Assembly (NCBI RefSeq): GCF_023375975.1
Contig: NC_064409.1
Span: 44,949,501 to 45,013,500, forward strand
Reading direction: 5' to 3'
DNA: 64,000 bases
From: Astyanax mexicanus
Taxonomy: Eukaryota; Chordata; Actinopteri; Characiformes; Acestrorhamphidae
The notes under the pieces are model-generated. The model saw only the letters and a list, made by a program, of their open reading frames with translations. It searched no databases and was not told the DNA's origin. Below, one piece after another: positions 21,880 through 35,390 of the stretch. How positions within the stretch are numbered: the stretch's first letter is position 1; every line of letters begins with the position of its first letter. The position numbers and the translations under genes were made by a program.

Positions 21880-23740
21880 TGTTAATATTTATCATGTTCA
21901 GTATGGTTGTTACTGTTAGGAGTATGTTTATTAGCTCTAAAGGACTTTTTCCCCAAGAAATTAAAAAAAGATTGTTAATGAGACCTGGGAGTATTAATGG
22001 TAATTCTAATAGACAGGATGTTTCCATTAGTAATATTTATAAAATATATAAAATTAGTAGAATTATTATTAACTCTAATGAACAGAAGTTTACGTTACCA
22101 GTATTTTTTGGTTACTCTAATGGACGGTGGGATAACATTAGTAGTATTATTGATAACTCTAATGAACAGAAGTTTACATCACCAGTATTATTGGTAACTC
22201 TAATGGACAGTGGAGTAACATTAGGAGTGTTAGTAACTGTCAAGGACAGTAGATTACCATAAGGAGTATTTTTAATGACTAAAGGACTGTGCGTTAAAAT
22301 GAGTAGTTTTGTTAGTAACTTTGTCAGTTGATTAAAACTATGAGTATTATAGATAACTCAAAAAGACAGTAGGTAAGCATTACGTGTATTAGTAACTGAA
22401 ATGTACAGTAGGGAATCATTAGGAGTATGAATAACTGTACTTTACTGTAGAGAAACAGGAGTATTAGGAGTACTTGTTACTGTAATGGACTGTAGGGGAA
22501 TCATTAGGAGTTTTAGTAACTGTAATGAACAGTAGGGAATCAGAAAGAGTTTTAGTAACTTATGGACAGTAGGTAGGCATTAGGAGTACTTGTTACTGTA
22601 ATGGACAGTAGGGAAATATTAGGAATATTAGTAACTCTAATGGACAATATGGAAACATTGAAAGTATTAGTAACTAATGGACAATAGGTAACAATTAGGA
22701 GTAATAATAACTAACAGTCAGTAAGAAAAGATAAGGAGTATTTGTAACTATAATGAACAGTAGAAAAAGATTAGGAGTATTAGTAACTAATTGACAGTAA
22801 GTAAGCATTAGGATTATTAGTAACTGTAATGGACAATATGGAAACATTAAATGTATTAGTGAATCTAATGGACAGTAGGGAAACATTAGGAGTAATACTA
22901 ACTCCAATGGACTGTAGAGAAACATAAAAAATATTAGTAACTCTAATGGACAGTAGAAAAACATTAGAAGTATTAATAAGTCTAATGTACTGTAGGGAAA
23001 CATTAGTAATATTAGTAACTCTAATGAGCAGCAGAAAAACATTAGGAGTATTAGTAAATCTAATGGAAACATTAGTAAATCTCTAAGTAAATCTAATAGA
23101 CAATACGTATGACTAAGAAGTATTAGAAACTCAAACAGATTGTAAGGAAACTTTAGGAGTATTAGTAACTATAATGAACAATATGGAAACAGGAGTATTA
23201 ATAACTCTAATGGACAGTAGGGAAGCATTAGTAAATCTATTAGTAAATCTGATGGACAATACGTATGAATTAGGAGTATCCGTAACTAATGAACAATATA
23301 GAACCATTAGGAGTATTAGTAACTCTAATGGACTGTAGGGAAACATTAGAAGTATTAGAAACTAATTGACAGTAGATAAAGATTAGGAGTATTAATAACC
23401 AACAATCAGTAGGGAAACATAAGGAGTATTAGTTACTTTAATGGACAGTAGAACATCATTAGGACTGTTATTAAATCTAATTGACTGTAGGGAAACATTA
23501 GGAATATTAGTAACCTGATGGATGGTTGGTTTACAGTACAAGAGTATTGCCAGTAAGTAATGGACGCTGATTTAACATTAGGAGTATTAGTATCTCTGAT
23601 AAAAGGTGGGATAATATTAGTAGTATTGTTAGTAACTCTAATGGGCAGAAATTAATATTAGGAATATCAATGCTAACTCTAATTAATTTACAGTCGGTTG
23701 TAATGGATAGTTGGTGGTAGGGTGTATACAAATATACAGT
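21880..23740. repeat. Degenerate ~39-bp minisatellite in proser2 intron 1
   Basis: More than 40 imperfect units follow the pattern 'aggagtattagtaactc', 'taatggacagtagggaaa', 'catt'. Units vary by substitutions and by loss of parts; the middle is most regular. On the minus strand the units read as hydrophobic peptides, which is a side effect of the repeat and not a gene. The array lies wholly within the intron 21692-24088. Confidence 0.9.
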
Positions 23741-24204
23741 ACATATGCACTCTAAGAAATGTGTTGTCTCTAAGACAACTATGAGATTTTTAAGTTAGAG
23801 TAAGAATGACAACAGAAAGATATTAATTATTACAGGGAGGAGAATCTGTCATGTGTTCTTAGCATATTTTGGGTATTGTGACTGATTTGTCATTGGTGCA
23901 GCCCAATAGCTAGAGTAAAAACATGCACATACATTACCTCATGTTTGTTTATGTATACATAAAATATACTTATATAAGTATTTAAAGCGCAGACTGTTTC
24001 ATTATACAATATTTTGAGTTCCGTTTGCTCCTGGAATGGCTAGTACCACACTTTATAGTGAAATGTGTGGAAATGTGTGTCTTTACAGGTGTACTTATGT
24101 GTGTGGACCAGCTGAGGCCCGTGGCTCCAGTGGAGATGTTTGAACTGTTGACCTTGACCACTTGACTGCTCCCCAAGAGACACTGAGACGTTGACGGGGT
24201 AGCC

Positions 24205-24600
24205 ATGGACATTCATGTGCACGGAAATCCTCGCCTTCACTTTGGGCATAACGGCTACCTCCAGCCTCCACACTCAGTGAGTATACATGAGAGTCCCACT
24301 GTACTGGAAACTATGAACTGAGACCAACACTCACACAGTCACACCATATAACTATGCTGGACTGAATAAGGGTAGACTGATGTCCACAAAGATACGTGTG
24401 CCTGAACACACATTGCATATTGTATATGCAAAGATATATAAATACACACACACACACACACACACTTTGAGTGAAAACACATTCTTGAACTGTGTACACA
24501 CTGGTGAAACCAGTTCTTCTGCAGTTTCTTCTGCTGAGTCTGACAGGAGAAGTCATTGTGCTCCTCATACTTTCTACAAGGTGTGGCTTTCCATCACGGA

Positions 24601-24645
<45 letters not shown>

Positions 24646-24787
24646 CTTTTCTAGGAGTAGTGTAATTGTCTCCAAAATCCTGGAAAGTGAAGCAGTCCGT
24701 TACACATTAATCACTATTGCACAACAGAAAAGGAAGGCCTGATGTGTGTGACACCACAACACAGGTGGATGCAATAGGGGATCCTGA

Positions 24788-24822
<35 letters not shown>

Positions 24823-25504
24823 TATCTTTCTCTCTTTCTCATTCTTTTGACAGACACATAAACACTCGTGCATATGTACACTAATGGTGATTTCTGCATT
24901 GTGTTTGAGTAGTGCAGAGATTGTTCTTTTGATAATGTCGGAAACAGAGCAGCTCCAGGCGCACTGCCACCGAGCCTGCAGCATTGTTTTCATCACAAAG
25001 TCAGAGTAATGTGAGAACTTCCAGTGATGTGTTCAGTCCAGTTCTCCCCGCATTCAGCTCAAGCAGAAAAGCTGGTTCTGTGTACCACTCTCTAACTCTC
25101 TCTCTCTCTCTTTACTCACTCACTCCACTGTCTGTCTCTCTATCTGTCTCTCTCGTTTTTGCTTTATTTTCTGTATTTTTTGTCTTTGGGGTGATTCCCT
25201 CAATGTTTTTACTTTTATTGAAGTCCTCAGTAGCGGTGTGCAATATTGTATTGTACAAGATAATATCGCCAACATTTTTGAAATATCGTTTTCCATTACA
25301 TATCTGCTAGACAGGTTATATCTGTCCAGTATCATTTATTTTACTTTAATCCTAGATATATTGAGATATATGGAGTGCATTATTAATGTCATGACTGATC
25401 ATTCTGGATCAATGAGTTTTGTTACAAATCTGATAAAATTCCTTTATTTGTTTTTATCTCAGTTAAGGGTGTGCCATATCATGCCTTTTCATATGCATTA
25501 ATAA

Positions 25505-25558
<54 letters not shown>

Positions 25559-28500
25559 AGTATCGTTAACACGAAAATACCATGAAATATCGTGATATTA
25601 TTTTAGGGCCTTATCACCCACACCTAGTCCTCAGTGCTTTTAGTTAAGGGACAATGAACTGTATTTCTTTGCAGTTGGTTTCTCTTTTTTAAGGGGAAAT
25701 GTTGTGACATTTAGATAACATTTGTACAGTTTTTTCTCTGAAGAACATAAAAGCACCTGTAAATTCTGAACAGTACTTTAAATTCTGAAAGTGTCGGACC
25801 CCCTAAAAATATGATTCTCAAAAAAAAAATCAAAAGTAGGGATGTGGAGATTACATATCAGCAGAGACCCAGACTTGAGTAGTAGTACTCAAGTGCTCCA
25901 TCAAAAAGCTGCTTGATTGCTTGATGAAGTTGAAATGTTCTTTAAGCATCAGACTTAAGTGGAAGTACTAAAGTGTTTAACTTTTTATCGGACTAATATA
26001 TTGCAAGTAGTTTATTATAAAAAGGACTGAAAATAAAAGTACAAAGACTGTATTATTTAGTTATTACAGAAAGCATTTGAACATTTGAATATCATATTGA
26101 AGGCTGGCATTAGAGCTAAAAGCTAAAGGTCTTCTCATAAGATCAGCTTGATCTCTTGATTCCCTCAATGATCAGATTGCTCAGCTTTATCAAACCCGGT
26201 GACAGTGCATCTACCACTCTGGCTTTAGTGATAATGTGGGTTTGAAATGATTCCTAACATTTAAAAAATCTTATTAGAAATATGTAGTGAAGTAAAAGTG
26301 GAAGTATAAGGAAAAATAATACTCAAGTAGATACAGATACAGCATTTTAGTACTTAAGTAGAGTAGTAAAGTAGTGGTACTTTATTACTATACATCACTG
26401 CATATCAGTACTAATTCCAGTGTGCATAAAGTAGCGGATTAGACGGTGGAGGGAAGCTGATCCAATCCTGTAACAAATCTATGCTAAAACAGTGTGTAAT
26501 GTTTCTTTATCTGAGGTAATGGAGTGTTTGAGTAGCTAAGCACAGTGGCCTAAATCTGAACTTTTTTTTTTAATCATATTTGACACAGTTGTGTTATTTG
26601 TATGGCAGTACACATGAGAATTAAAACTCATAGTGAATCTGACATTTTTAATTCTGATTTGGGACACTTTGTCACTTTGCCATATGTGGCATTGGAATTC
26701 AATATATTTTTAATATGTGGCAATGCAACAGCAATGAGCAGTCAGATCAGAATTCATGCCACTGTCTTTGTCGAGGATAAAGAAAATAGATGTGATGAGA
26801 AGGGGAAATGGACAGAGAGTGAGGTTTTCAGTGGGATAAGGAGGTAACAAACATTTTTAATATTTGGGGTGATTTGGGGTGATTTGGGGTTTTGCTAAAT
26901 CACCACTAAATCACAAAATGTGTCTCGCAACCTTTCATGTTTCTAAAAAAAATGACAGAATTTGGTTACAGGAGGAATTGGAATTGGAAACTAGTATCAG
27001 TATCTACTCAGAATACTTTCATATGGCTTCCTTATAACTTCACGTAGATGTCCAAGGCCTACATTTGTTTCCACAGACTGATCCTAACCCAAGTATACAA
27101 TAATATAGCACAATAGCACAAAAACAACTTTACTATGTTTATTTTTTTGCCAATTTTAAGTTGTAATAGAACAAAACAGAAGCAGTAAATAGATTTTTAA
27201 AACCCACACTGCTCTAAACCCAGTTAGTCAGCACTAATCATGCTCTCTTAGTAATGAAAAATGTCCTTGGTCAAAGAAACCTGTGACCTATTGTGTTGTC
27301 ATTTATCACGATAACAATTCAGATTGTCTTATTACCCAGCCCTATTGAGTAATCCAGGACCAACCCTGATCCTGTAGTTACCCTGCCTTGAACAGGATTT
27401 TACTGTTTCCATACCTGATCCAGCCCAAGGGGAGCTTGTTAAAGAGCTCACTGGATGGTTTCAGTGGTATTTGAATTCATAAAAAAATTCCTTTACAGTT
27501 TTATAGAAATATTGGTTTCTAAAGAGGTACACATATAGTAAAATGAATACAATGCAGAAATCAGAACCACTCAAATATTTGGCTACAGAGTACAAAAATA
27601 CATTTATAAAACATTTTTTGATTTGAAATATTGGTCAAATGTAAACACTTGTCTGTTGATATGTGTATATTTCCAGTATCACTTTCCATCCCTTGTATAT
27701 ATCTTGTATATTGTATATACAGCTCTGGAAAAAAATAAAAGACCACTTCAGTTTCTGAATCAGTTTCTCTGATTTTGCTGTTAAATTAGTAAATGTTTAA
27801 GTAAAATAAACATATTTTGTGCATGTTCTTGGCATGTTCTCCTCCACCAGTATTACACACTGCTTTTGGATAACTTTGTGCAGAAATTCAAGCAGTTCAG
27901 TTTGGTTTGATGGCTTGTGATCATCCATCTTCCTTATATTTCAGAAGTTTTCAATTTGGTACAAAGTAACTCGTTATGTTTAAGTGGTCTCTTATTTTTT
28001 TCCAGAGCTGTATATCTAATTGTTTATCTAAATATATATGACTTACACTAACATGGCAAAAGTCATGGGATAGCAGTATGTAAATTGGACATGAAAAGAT
28101 GGCTTGGGATTGCCCACGACTGTGTTATCTTGTAAGTAAGGGTAAATACTGGCCATTATGCTCATGGCAATGTAACATGAATCATTGGTGTTTGAGTGAG
28201 GTCTGATAGTAGGTTCCAGATGAATGGGAAATTCCACTTCCTTTTTTCTTGTGCCGTCATTTAACATTCCTTGATCCACAGTGTCACGTTTTCCATGAAT
28301 ACATCATAAAAGGCATTACCACCCACAGGGGACAGCAATATGGGTGTTAATGGTTGTGACCAGGAGCATCTGTCTAAAAACAAGCGATACAGACAGATAG
28401 AAGTCTCATCACACAAAGTATCCCACAGGGTAGTGCAGTTTCCTTCAGCTTTCCTGGGTCATGGCACTCGATATCAGTCTAATTTTAAAGTAATTTAAAA

Positions 28501-31500
28501 GTGGAATTTGTATTATTTGCCATTGAAGTGTACTTTAGCCTGTATTTAAGGGTGACCTTCCGCTAAAATACGCTTTTCTGGTTCTACAATAGGTGTCTCT
28601 AAGTTGTACATACATGCTGCTCATGAATCTCTTCCTCATCCTCCATTGTCTGCAGTAGCTAGTAAATGATTGGATTTTTTTTACTTTCTGGAAATGGACT
28701 ACTCACCTTCATGTGTTCATATAGGTTTACATAGGATCTCCGGTGGATTTTCCATTTTACAGAGACTGAACTGCGTTTAGCAGAGCATCACACATGTTGT
28801 AAAGTAACATATGACACTGCGAAGACTGTTATTAGTGTATAAATCTTAATTTTAAAACATTTCTAACTGTTGCCAGTCAGAAGCAATATGCTTGCGTGTT
28901 TGAACGTTCATGAGCAAGAGCTGAAATCCTAGCGTCCCCCCACTCCTCCACGGGACTAAAGCAGCATTATTGGAGCACTTACAAATACAGCTAACATGGC
29001 ATTCATTCATACCAGAGACCACAACTAGACGTTTTAAAATGAATGACAAAATGATTGAATGTGACCTTTAAGTAAATTATTCCGTAATTGTTTTTTTCTT
29101 TAGGTCCCCCTCCCCTTACAGATATAAAGCATCTGTTTGGTATCTTCTGTTTGTATATTTCGTACGTCTTTCTGGATAAGAACCCTAATCCCCTAATAAT
29201 GAGTAAATGTTCATGTAAATGTACTGCAGGAACAGGGTGGGGACCACTGGAGTAAAGGTACCAGGGCCTTACCTAATCTTAGAGGCTGACTTCATGTTCT
29301 GTTTCTGAAGCGTAACTGCCTCACACACTAGTGCACACAGCCCCGCCCTCAGTCCTCCTGCGGCAAGGCAGGTGGAGTTCTGGAGTTATCCTCCTTTCCA
29401 CCTCGGGTTAGACCTGGTTGCTTTAGGGGTGGGGGCACAGGGCCGATGCAACAAATGGCCCACTGTTCACCCACACACACACACATACACACACTCACAC
29501 ACACAGATGCAGTAGAGAGGAGGCTCCTGTCTGGCTGGACACTGTGCTGCACTGTGCACTCTGATTAAAAGAAACAGGGCTGTGAGGCCCTTCTCCACTG
29601 AATCAGGTTGTTTCTGTAAAAGACAAACTGGCTGTCTTTTTATTTACTGCCTTTACTCTTCAGTGTCTTGTTTCTGCTATAAAGCTCAGGGAGTGCCTCT
29701 CCACTGTAAAATGGAACTCAAACAACATATAAAATATAAATAGCAGAAGAACTGCTCTGTTCACTCCCTTGTTATTATAGAATACATGCTGCCCTTGCAA
29801 TGTACCATTCTGTACTGTGCTATTCATGAAGAATTACTCAAATGTTCAGTAAGAGTATCAGTATGTTGTTGTAGGTCTTCCTCTGTTAACGTTCTCACAT
29901 TACTTTTTCTGTCATCTTTTAATAATGGTTTCAATTGGTTCTAGAATCTATCTGCTTCCCTCATGTCCTTCACTGCTGTCCACAATTCTCCTTCTTTCCC
30001 AAATGACTTGTAATAGGGAGTAAAGCTGCTTTGTCTGTGCTATGATGGCTTGGCAGGCTGCTAATGCCGCTACGAAACTTTGGTGAAGCAGGCTGGGAAA
30101 TGTTTAAGAAGCATATATAACATATAGCATATACCAGCAAAAACTAAATTGTGTTGTTGCAAAATCTGGTAATATTATTTTATTACAAAATACCACAGGC
30201 ACATGCATGTGTAAAGGGTGTCCTTTAGTGGTGGGTCAAAGCAAAAAAAAAAAAAAAAAACCCTTCTTAAATGCAGAGGGGGCTCCAGGAGCAAGAAAAA
30301 AAAAAAACAATTCTTACCTAATGTTGCTCTAAGCTTTTAGAGGTCAGAAATCTTATTGTGTTCTGTAACACATGAACCTAAACTCCCACAAACCTAAACT
30401 CATTCTATCACTTGATGAGTGGTCCGGAATGTTGCATTGTCTTGTTGGCAGATCAAGTTTTTTGTGGCTCTCTGATAAAAAGACACAGTGAATGATGTCT
30501 GTACTTCTGAGCCATTATTTTTGAATATGAGCAAATGTAGGATAAATAATTATAGCCAATTTCAATTTATGTCACTCTGTTATTTGCCTAAAACATTTTA
30601 TATGGCTTGACTCTGTGTTTTTTTTAATTAAACAAAAACATTGCTCTGAAAGACGTTGAGTAAGTAAATTGTGGAAATGCCCAGTTGACAGATATTTCCG
30701 TTTATGCATACCACCACTTATCATGCTGCTTTGTTTTTTCAGGAAAATTAGGGCAGGTAGAGGCTCTTGCTGAATGGTGGACACATACAGATATCTACTG
30801 CCACTTGCACATTATGTTCTTTCTGTCTTCTTTCAGAGTTTCTGTCAAGTTTATTTCAGCTCTTTAACAGCATTTCTGGTTCTGTCTTTGTAGAAAGAAG
30901 ATGGCCTGCAGTTTCTCAGTCTGGAGGAGAAAGAGTGTATTCTTTTCTTTGAGGAGACTATTGATGCTCTGGAGGAGGGTTTAGAAGATGAGGGTACAGA
31001 ACAGTCGTCAGGGAGAAGCACACCTGTGGAGGACGTTCGAGCCACATCCAGACCAGCTGTAAACTCCGTCCCAAACACGGCCATCGCTCCAAGCCTGATA
31101 GAGCATGACATCATTGACCTCGTCCACACTACGCCAAACTACTCCACGCCAGGTAATGTCTAACATGGATAATTTAATATTTATAGGTTTGATACTAAAA
31201 TGACAGAACAGCAGTGCTAAACAATGACACTGATAGGGACTAGTTACTATATAATCAACTAGTTTTATAATCCACTTTGCTCCTTATAGTGCAAAAAATA
31301 GACTAATTATTGTTTACTCGAGCACAGAATCTGAACTCTGAGTATGTTTCACACATACAGTATGCTAACCCAGAATATTTTTACATATAAATAACCAAAT
31401 CTGTTGTACTGAGCATTACCCGTACTTCATCCTGTCAGCCCCCCAGTACCATTTAATTACCAGAGAATTCACCGTGCAAAATGCCGTGGGCCATGGCGTG

Positions 31501-34500
31501 CCTCCTGTAAGTGCTACACAGGCACCGCCCCTTGCCTAAGCTATGCAGAACATTTCCTGTAGTAAGAATCCATTTTACATCAAAAACCTCTAGCTGTACG
31601 TTTACATGTATGAAAGGTCAGCTCCTGATAATATTCAGACCACAGTTCAAAAAGGGGTTTCCATGCCTGGGTCTATTGTTCCCCACCCTGTGCATTTGTG
31701 TTCTTTCTTTGCTGGAGCTAAATATCTCCAGATCTTCAAAATAAGATGTCCAAAGAACACACAGGAAACCCCTTACATAAGAATCTGATACGACTGCAAT
31801 TCAGCTAATTAAGCAAAGCTGTAGATATGCTGGAGAAGACCTTGGATGAATACTTTAGTTTTTTTTGTTTTTTTTGAAGAAATGATTTAGATACATAGTT
31901 TTACACTAAAATACAAGGCCAATAAACACTAGAAGTCAATAGTTTTTTTTTTTTTTTTTTCCCAGTTTTTTTTTTCTCGACTACATGCACGTTTCTCCTA
32001 ACCCGCTTAAGCTGCCTCCAGATTAAAGTCAGACTTGTTCATGTAGATAAAATCATTTTGTTGTAAAATATAAGAATTAATACTTCACCATGTAGTAGAA
32101 TGGCATAAACACTAAAAAAAAATTACCACTGTCAGATTCTTGGGTTGTTCTTGAGTTCTTGGGTTGTTCCTGATTTTGGGGAACTATTGAATTCTAATGT
32201 TTGTAAGCTTAATTTCTCTACTATCAAACTAAAGAAGCAAAAATAAGCCTACATTGCCCAGTACGTGGAAAATTCTCTTTATTTAACAATTTTTTAACCC
32301 ATGACTTTAACCACATGAATCCACTACTTTTTCCGTTTTCACAGTAGTTCATTCACTGACATGTCAAAAGTCATGGGACAGGAACTAGTATAATGTTTTA
32401 GCTATGTCCATTGTAAGTTAAAGAACACTGCATTTACCTGCACTTAATTCATGTCACCTTGTCATGAGCAAGCTGGCCAGTGTTTGTTTGACCTTACAAG
32501 ATTACACCTCATACCATATACAGGTGTGGGCGTTCCCAAGCTGTCCCTTCTATCTTGCGACTTTTGGCATGTACAGTATATACAGTATATACACCCACCG
32601 ACAAAAAAATGACACACCACTGATTGCTGCAAAACTCAGCTTGCAGTTATACCTCAGGCAAACATATATAAATAATTACATGTGTGGATGTGATGATGTA
32701 CTGATCATTTGCATACTGCTATCCCATTACTTTTGGCATGTGAGTGTACTAGTAACTGAATGATTTCAAATAACAAACCTTAAGACTAAAACTTTTAGCT
32801 ATTTATATCAATGTTGTTACATATTAACAAATGTAATAACTATTATACTAATCCCTTTTCTGTGCCTCTTTTTCAGATTTTCACAGCTTGCCCGTGGCAC
32901 CAGAGACTCATTTTGAGATAAAGCCAAAGAGGAAGCCCACAGAGAGCCTCCCAACCACGGCTGATGCCTCTGAAGATAACATCCACCAGCCTCCTCCGGG
33001 CTCCGTCCCCACGCCCGTCATCATTGCCAGCCATCTTGCTGAACACCAGGGCACGAGCGGCTCCTCTTCATTGAACTCAGTGTTGAACCAGCGTAGAAGT
33101 AGCTTGGAGGCTCCACACAGTCCTTCCTCCAGACATGGGCCTCCCACTCACGCCAAGCCACACCGGCTCCCAGACAACATTACCATTATGCGGGGAAGTC
33201 AGGATCCGAGTCCCCAGTCCATCGCCACAGCGGCAGTCAACATGCAGGAGCGCCGTTCACAGGTTCTGTCAAACCTGCCTCCCTCTGCCCATCCTTTACA
33301 AGGTGGGGAACCTGCCTGCGTGCGAAACCCCCCCTCACGGAGTGTGTCGTTCACAGACCCCACACCTAACAAGTCCAGGATGGAGGCACTGTCCATGTTG
33401 GGGCTGACGCAGGGTAGAACACCTTCGGTGACGAGTATAAAGACAGAGAGTGGCAATGCTACTTCAGCTACACATGCTAGCCATGCTAGCAAAGTTGGTA
33501 GCGGTGCAGATGTAGCTATCAAAAGTGCACATTCCTATACCAGTATTGCTAATAATGCTAGTATCAGCCCTAACTCCACTGTTAGCCAGAAGAACAGCGC
33601 TAACAAAGTAAGCTACAGTGCTGATAGAGCTAGCAACAGTGCTAAAAGTGCTAATATCAGCCCTAACACCTCGATGAGCCAAAAGAAGCCCAGCAGCACC
33701 TTTACTCCATCTAGTCCCACCAGCTATGAACCAAAATCCAACAGCTACGGGGGAAGATCTGCTGTTATCACACCTGCTACATCATCCACGTTTGCTAACC
33801 ACGCTAACCAAGACAGCAGGCCTAGCAGTGCTCCAGCACCTTTAAGTGCGGAGGTGACGCACAGTGACTTCAACAGCTATGGTGGCAAGACCATCGTGTT
33901 GAATCCAACAGCAAGCTTCAAGGCCGAGTCCTCCCCCTCCCCTGCTGGCAGTTCCCCGGTCAAGCCTGAGCCAGCAGAGACTCACATCAACAGCTTCGGT
34001 GGCAGATCCAAAGTCTTCAACCCCTCCACACACACAGACCTGCTGGACGGGCCTGACTACAGACCTCGCTCCAACAGCCACTCGCCATCCAACACCATCA
34101 CAGCCACAACCCACCACACTGACCTCCAAAACAAGTCTAGGATCTTCCCGCCAGCTAAAGCCGAGAGCCAGCACACAGTCTACCACTACTCCGGCCCAGC
34201 CAGAGATGAAGCGCCGCCAGACATAAATACCCATGAGGCTAAACCCAAAGCGGTAAGCCCCATGCACCCTGACCCAGTCTACCAGCCCATAAGCAGGAGT
34301 CGGCTCTCTTCCGCACCCCCCGCACCTGCCCCAAAACCACATCGTCCCACTGCTTCTCTAAGGCCACGGCCTGACCCCATTCCTGCAGAGATCCGCAGCA
34401 GGCCTCCACCCAAAGCCTCCTTCCGCACTCAGGGCATTACAGTGCAGTTCTCTGGGAAAGGAGCCACAGACGAAGCCAGGCGAGATGCTTTGCGCAAATT

Positions 34501-34525
34501 GGGACTGCTGAAGAACACTTCCTAA
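24205..34525 (+). CDS. proser2: Proline and serine-rich protein 2 (PROSER2-like)
   Basis: Three coding exons, 24205-24276, 30894-31152 and 32877-34525 (TAA), join in frame to 659 residues. The ATG sits in a good context (gccATGG) and opens MDIHVHGNPRLHFGHNGY. The conserved N-terminal block is KEDGLQFLSLEEKECILFF plus EETIDALEE (about residues 25-52). The middle is Ser/Pro/Ala-rich and probably disordered. Three motifs of form NS(Y/F)GG(R/K)(S/T)xVxxP, with one I for V, start near residues 399, 443 and 482. The C-terminus (about 620-659) contains FRTQGITVQFSGKG and ALRKLGLLK, which match the end of human PROSER2 (C10orf47) as I recall it. The human protein is about 435 residues, so this one is much longer. 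No catalytic domain is visible and the molecular role is unknown. Position between echdc3 and upf2 supports the identity. Confidence 0.92.
24603..24644. repeat. (GT)n microsatellite
   Basis: About 21 GT units in proser2 intron 2. A (CA)n run at 24446-24463 and a (TC)n run at 24790-24820 lie close by. Confidence 0.95.
25231..25626. mobile_element. Small hAT-type MITE, 396 bp (proser2 intron 2)
   Basis: Perfect 8-bp target duplications GTCCTCAG flank it (25223-25230 and 25627-25634). Inverted ends are TAGCGGTGTG on the left and TAGGTGTGGG from the right. Inside are AATATCG/CGATATT blocks and a (TA)n run at about 25507-25551. It has no coding capacity. Confidence 0.9.
25850..26395. repeat. Interspersed repeat, copy 2 (proser2 intron 2)
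   Basis: Same family as 13905-14290: both contain 'cataagatcagcttgatc' and 'gatacagatacagcatttta' in the same order. This copy is longer in the middle. The right part carries repeated AGTA/ACTT motifs. Confidence 0.6.
27720..28010. mobile_element. Mariner-type MITE, copy 1 (291 bp)
   Basis: TA duplications flank it. Inverted ends are CAGCTCTGGAAAAAAATAA on the left and CAGCTCTGGAAAAAAATAAG from the right, each followed by a GACCACTT block. Internal blocks such as 'tctcctccaccagt.ttacacactgctttt' and 'ttgatggcttgtgatcatcc' recur in the copies at 37608 and 40830. No transposase. Confidence 0.92.
28046..28290. repeat. Partial MITE with 'ggcaaaagtcatggga' end
   Basis: The left end 'actaacatggcaaaagtcatgggatagcag' matches the ends of the element at 32354-32747. 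No matching right end is seen, so this is a truncated copy. The rest of intron 2 (28290-30893) shows only short simple repeats and no exon. Confidence 0.5.
32354..32747. mobile_element. MITE with 25-bp inverted ends (proser2 intron 3)
   Basis: The left end reads CACTGACATGTCAAAAGTC and the right end, read inward, CACTCACATGCCAAAAGTA; both are followed by ATGGGA. The span is 394 bp with no coding sequence. No clear target duplication was found. Blocks from its left half ('gtcatgagcaagctgg', 'acaggtgtgggcgtt') recur, degraded, at about 61630-61725. Confidence 0.75.
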
Positions 34526-35320
34526 ACCTTCATCCCGGCTCCTTTAAGGGATTCTTGTTCTCTTTCATTACGCAGTGGATTTTTAGATAAGAGGACAGCC
34601 CTTTGATTCAGCACGACAATAATAGTATTATTGTGTTTATTATGTACGTACTCGGTAACTGTTGTTCAACTTCATGAAATGAAAAAAAAAGGTTATATTT
34701 AAGAATTAATATTACCCAATATTTAATCACTCACCCAATCAGCATCCACAGTACAGTCCTCATAACTGATAAGTCAGGCCTAAGAGTGTCAAAAGCAGAA
34801 TGTGGCAATTCTCTTACGTTATGCCTCTTAGTCATTCAAAAGAGTTGCAGTGATTCCTCAAATAAATATGATAAAAGGGTACCAGATAACATGCATAGCA
34901 TGCACAAGGACAAGGATTTTGTGAGTTTAACCCTTTTTCAAAAAGGTACACAGTTCAGAGCTATTTAACTACAGTGTGCCGTATATAGTACTTACTATAT
35001 AAATACTTTATATATAATGTTAAACATAGACCCCTTTGAGGTTTGTGGTCACTCCCTCCCTGATAGTTTTGTGTCCAGTTGAACTCTGGCTAAAATGAAC
35101 ACTGTAAGATTTCCATCAACAGTGGGGGTTCCGCTGTGTTTAAGAAAAGACTGGTATCCAGATCATAGTTGTAAAGGGCTGTGTAAGATTTTTATCCTAA
35201 AGACTTTTGTTGCTACCCACCTGCCTCACTCCCACTGCTGCTCAGGCTGCTTCTGCTGCTGCTACTCCAGGCTCACTCTCTGTTTGCACCAGCATTTCCA
35301 CAGCAGGGTTTACAGCAAGG

Positions 35321-35390
35321 TTACATTACATTACATTTGGCAATCACTTTTTTTGTCCAAAGTGACTTACAATAATGATTGAACAACACA
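35321..35390. repeat. Fish interspersed repeat fragment
   Basis: The motif 'ttacattacattacatttgg' followed by 'tccaaagtgacttacaa' is a widely distributed teleost repeat signature that I recognise but cannot assign to a class. About 70 bp remain. Confidence 0.5.

Noticed and set aside
22695..23346. Hydrophobic minus-strand frames that look like membrane proteins
   Set aside because: They are the 39-bp intronic minisatellite read through, with stops wherever the period slips.
24380..24742. 120-residue plus-strand frame
   Set aside because: Runs through CA and GT microsatellites in proser2 intron 2, no family resemblance.
33842..34342. 166-residue frame antisense to proser2
   Set aside because: A shadow of the low-complexity coding exon; the sense strand carries the conserved ends.
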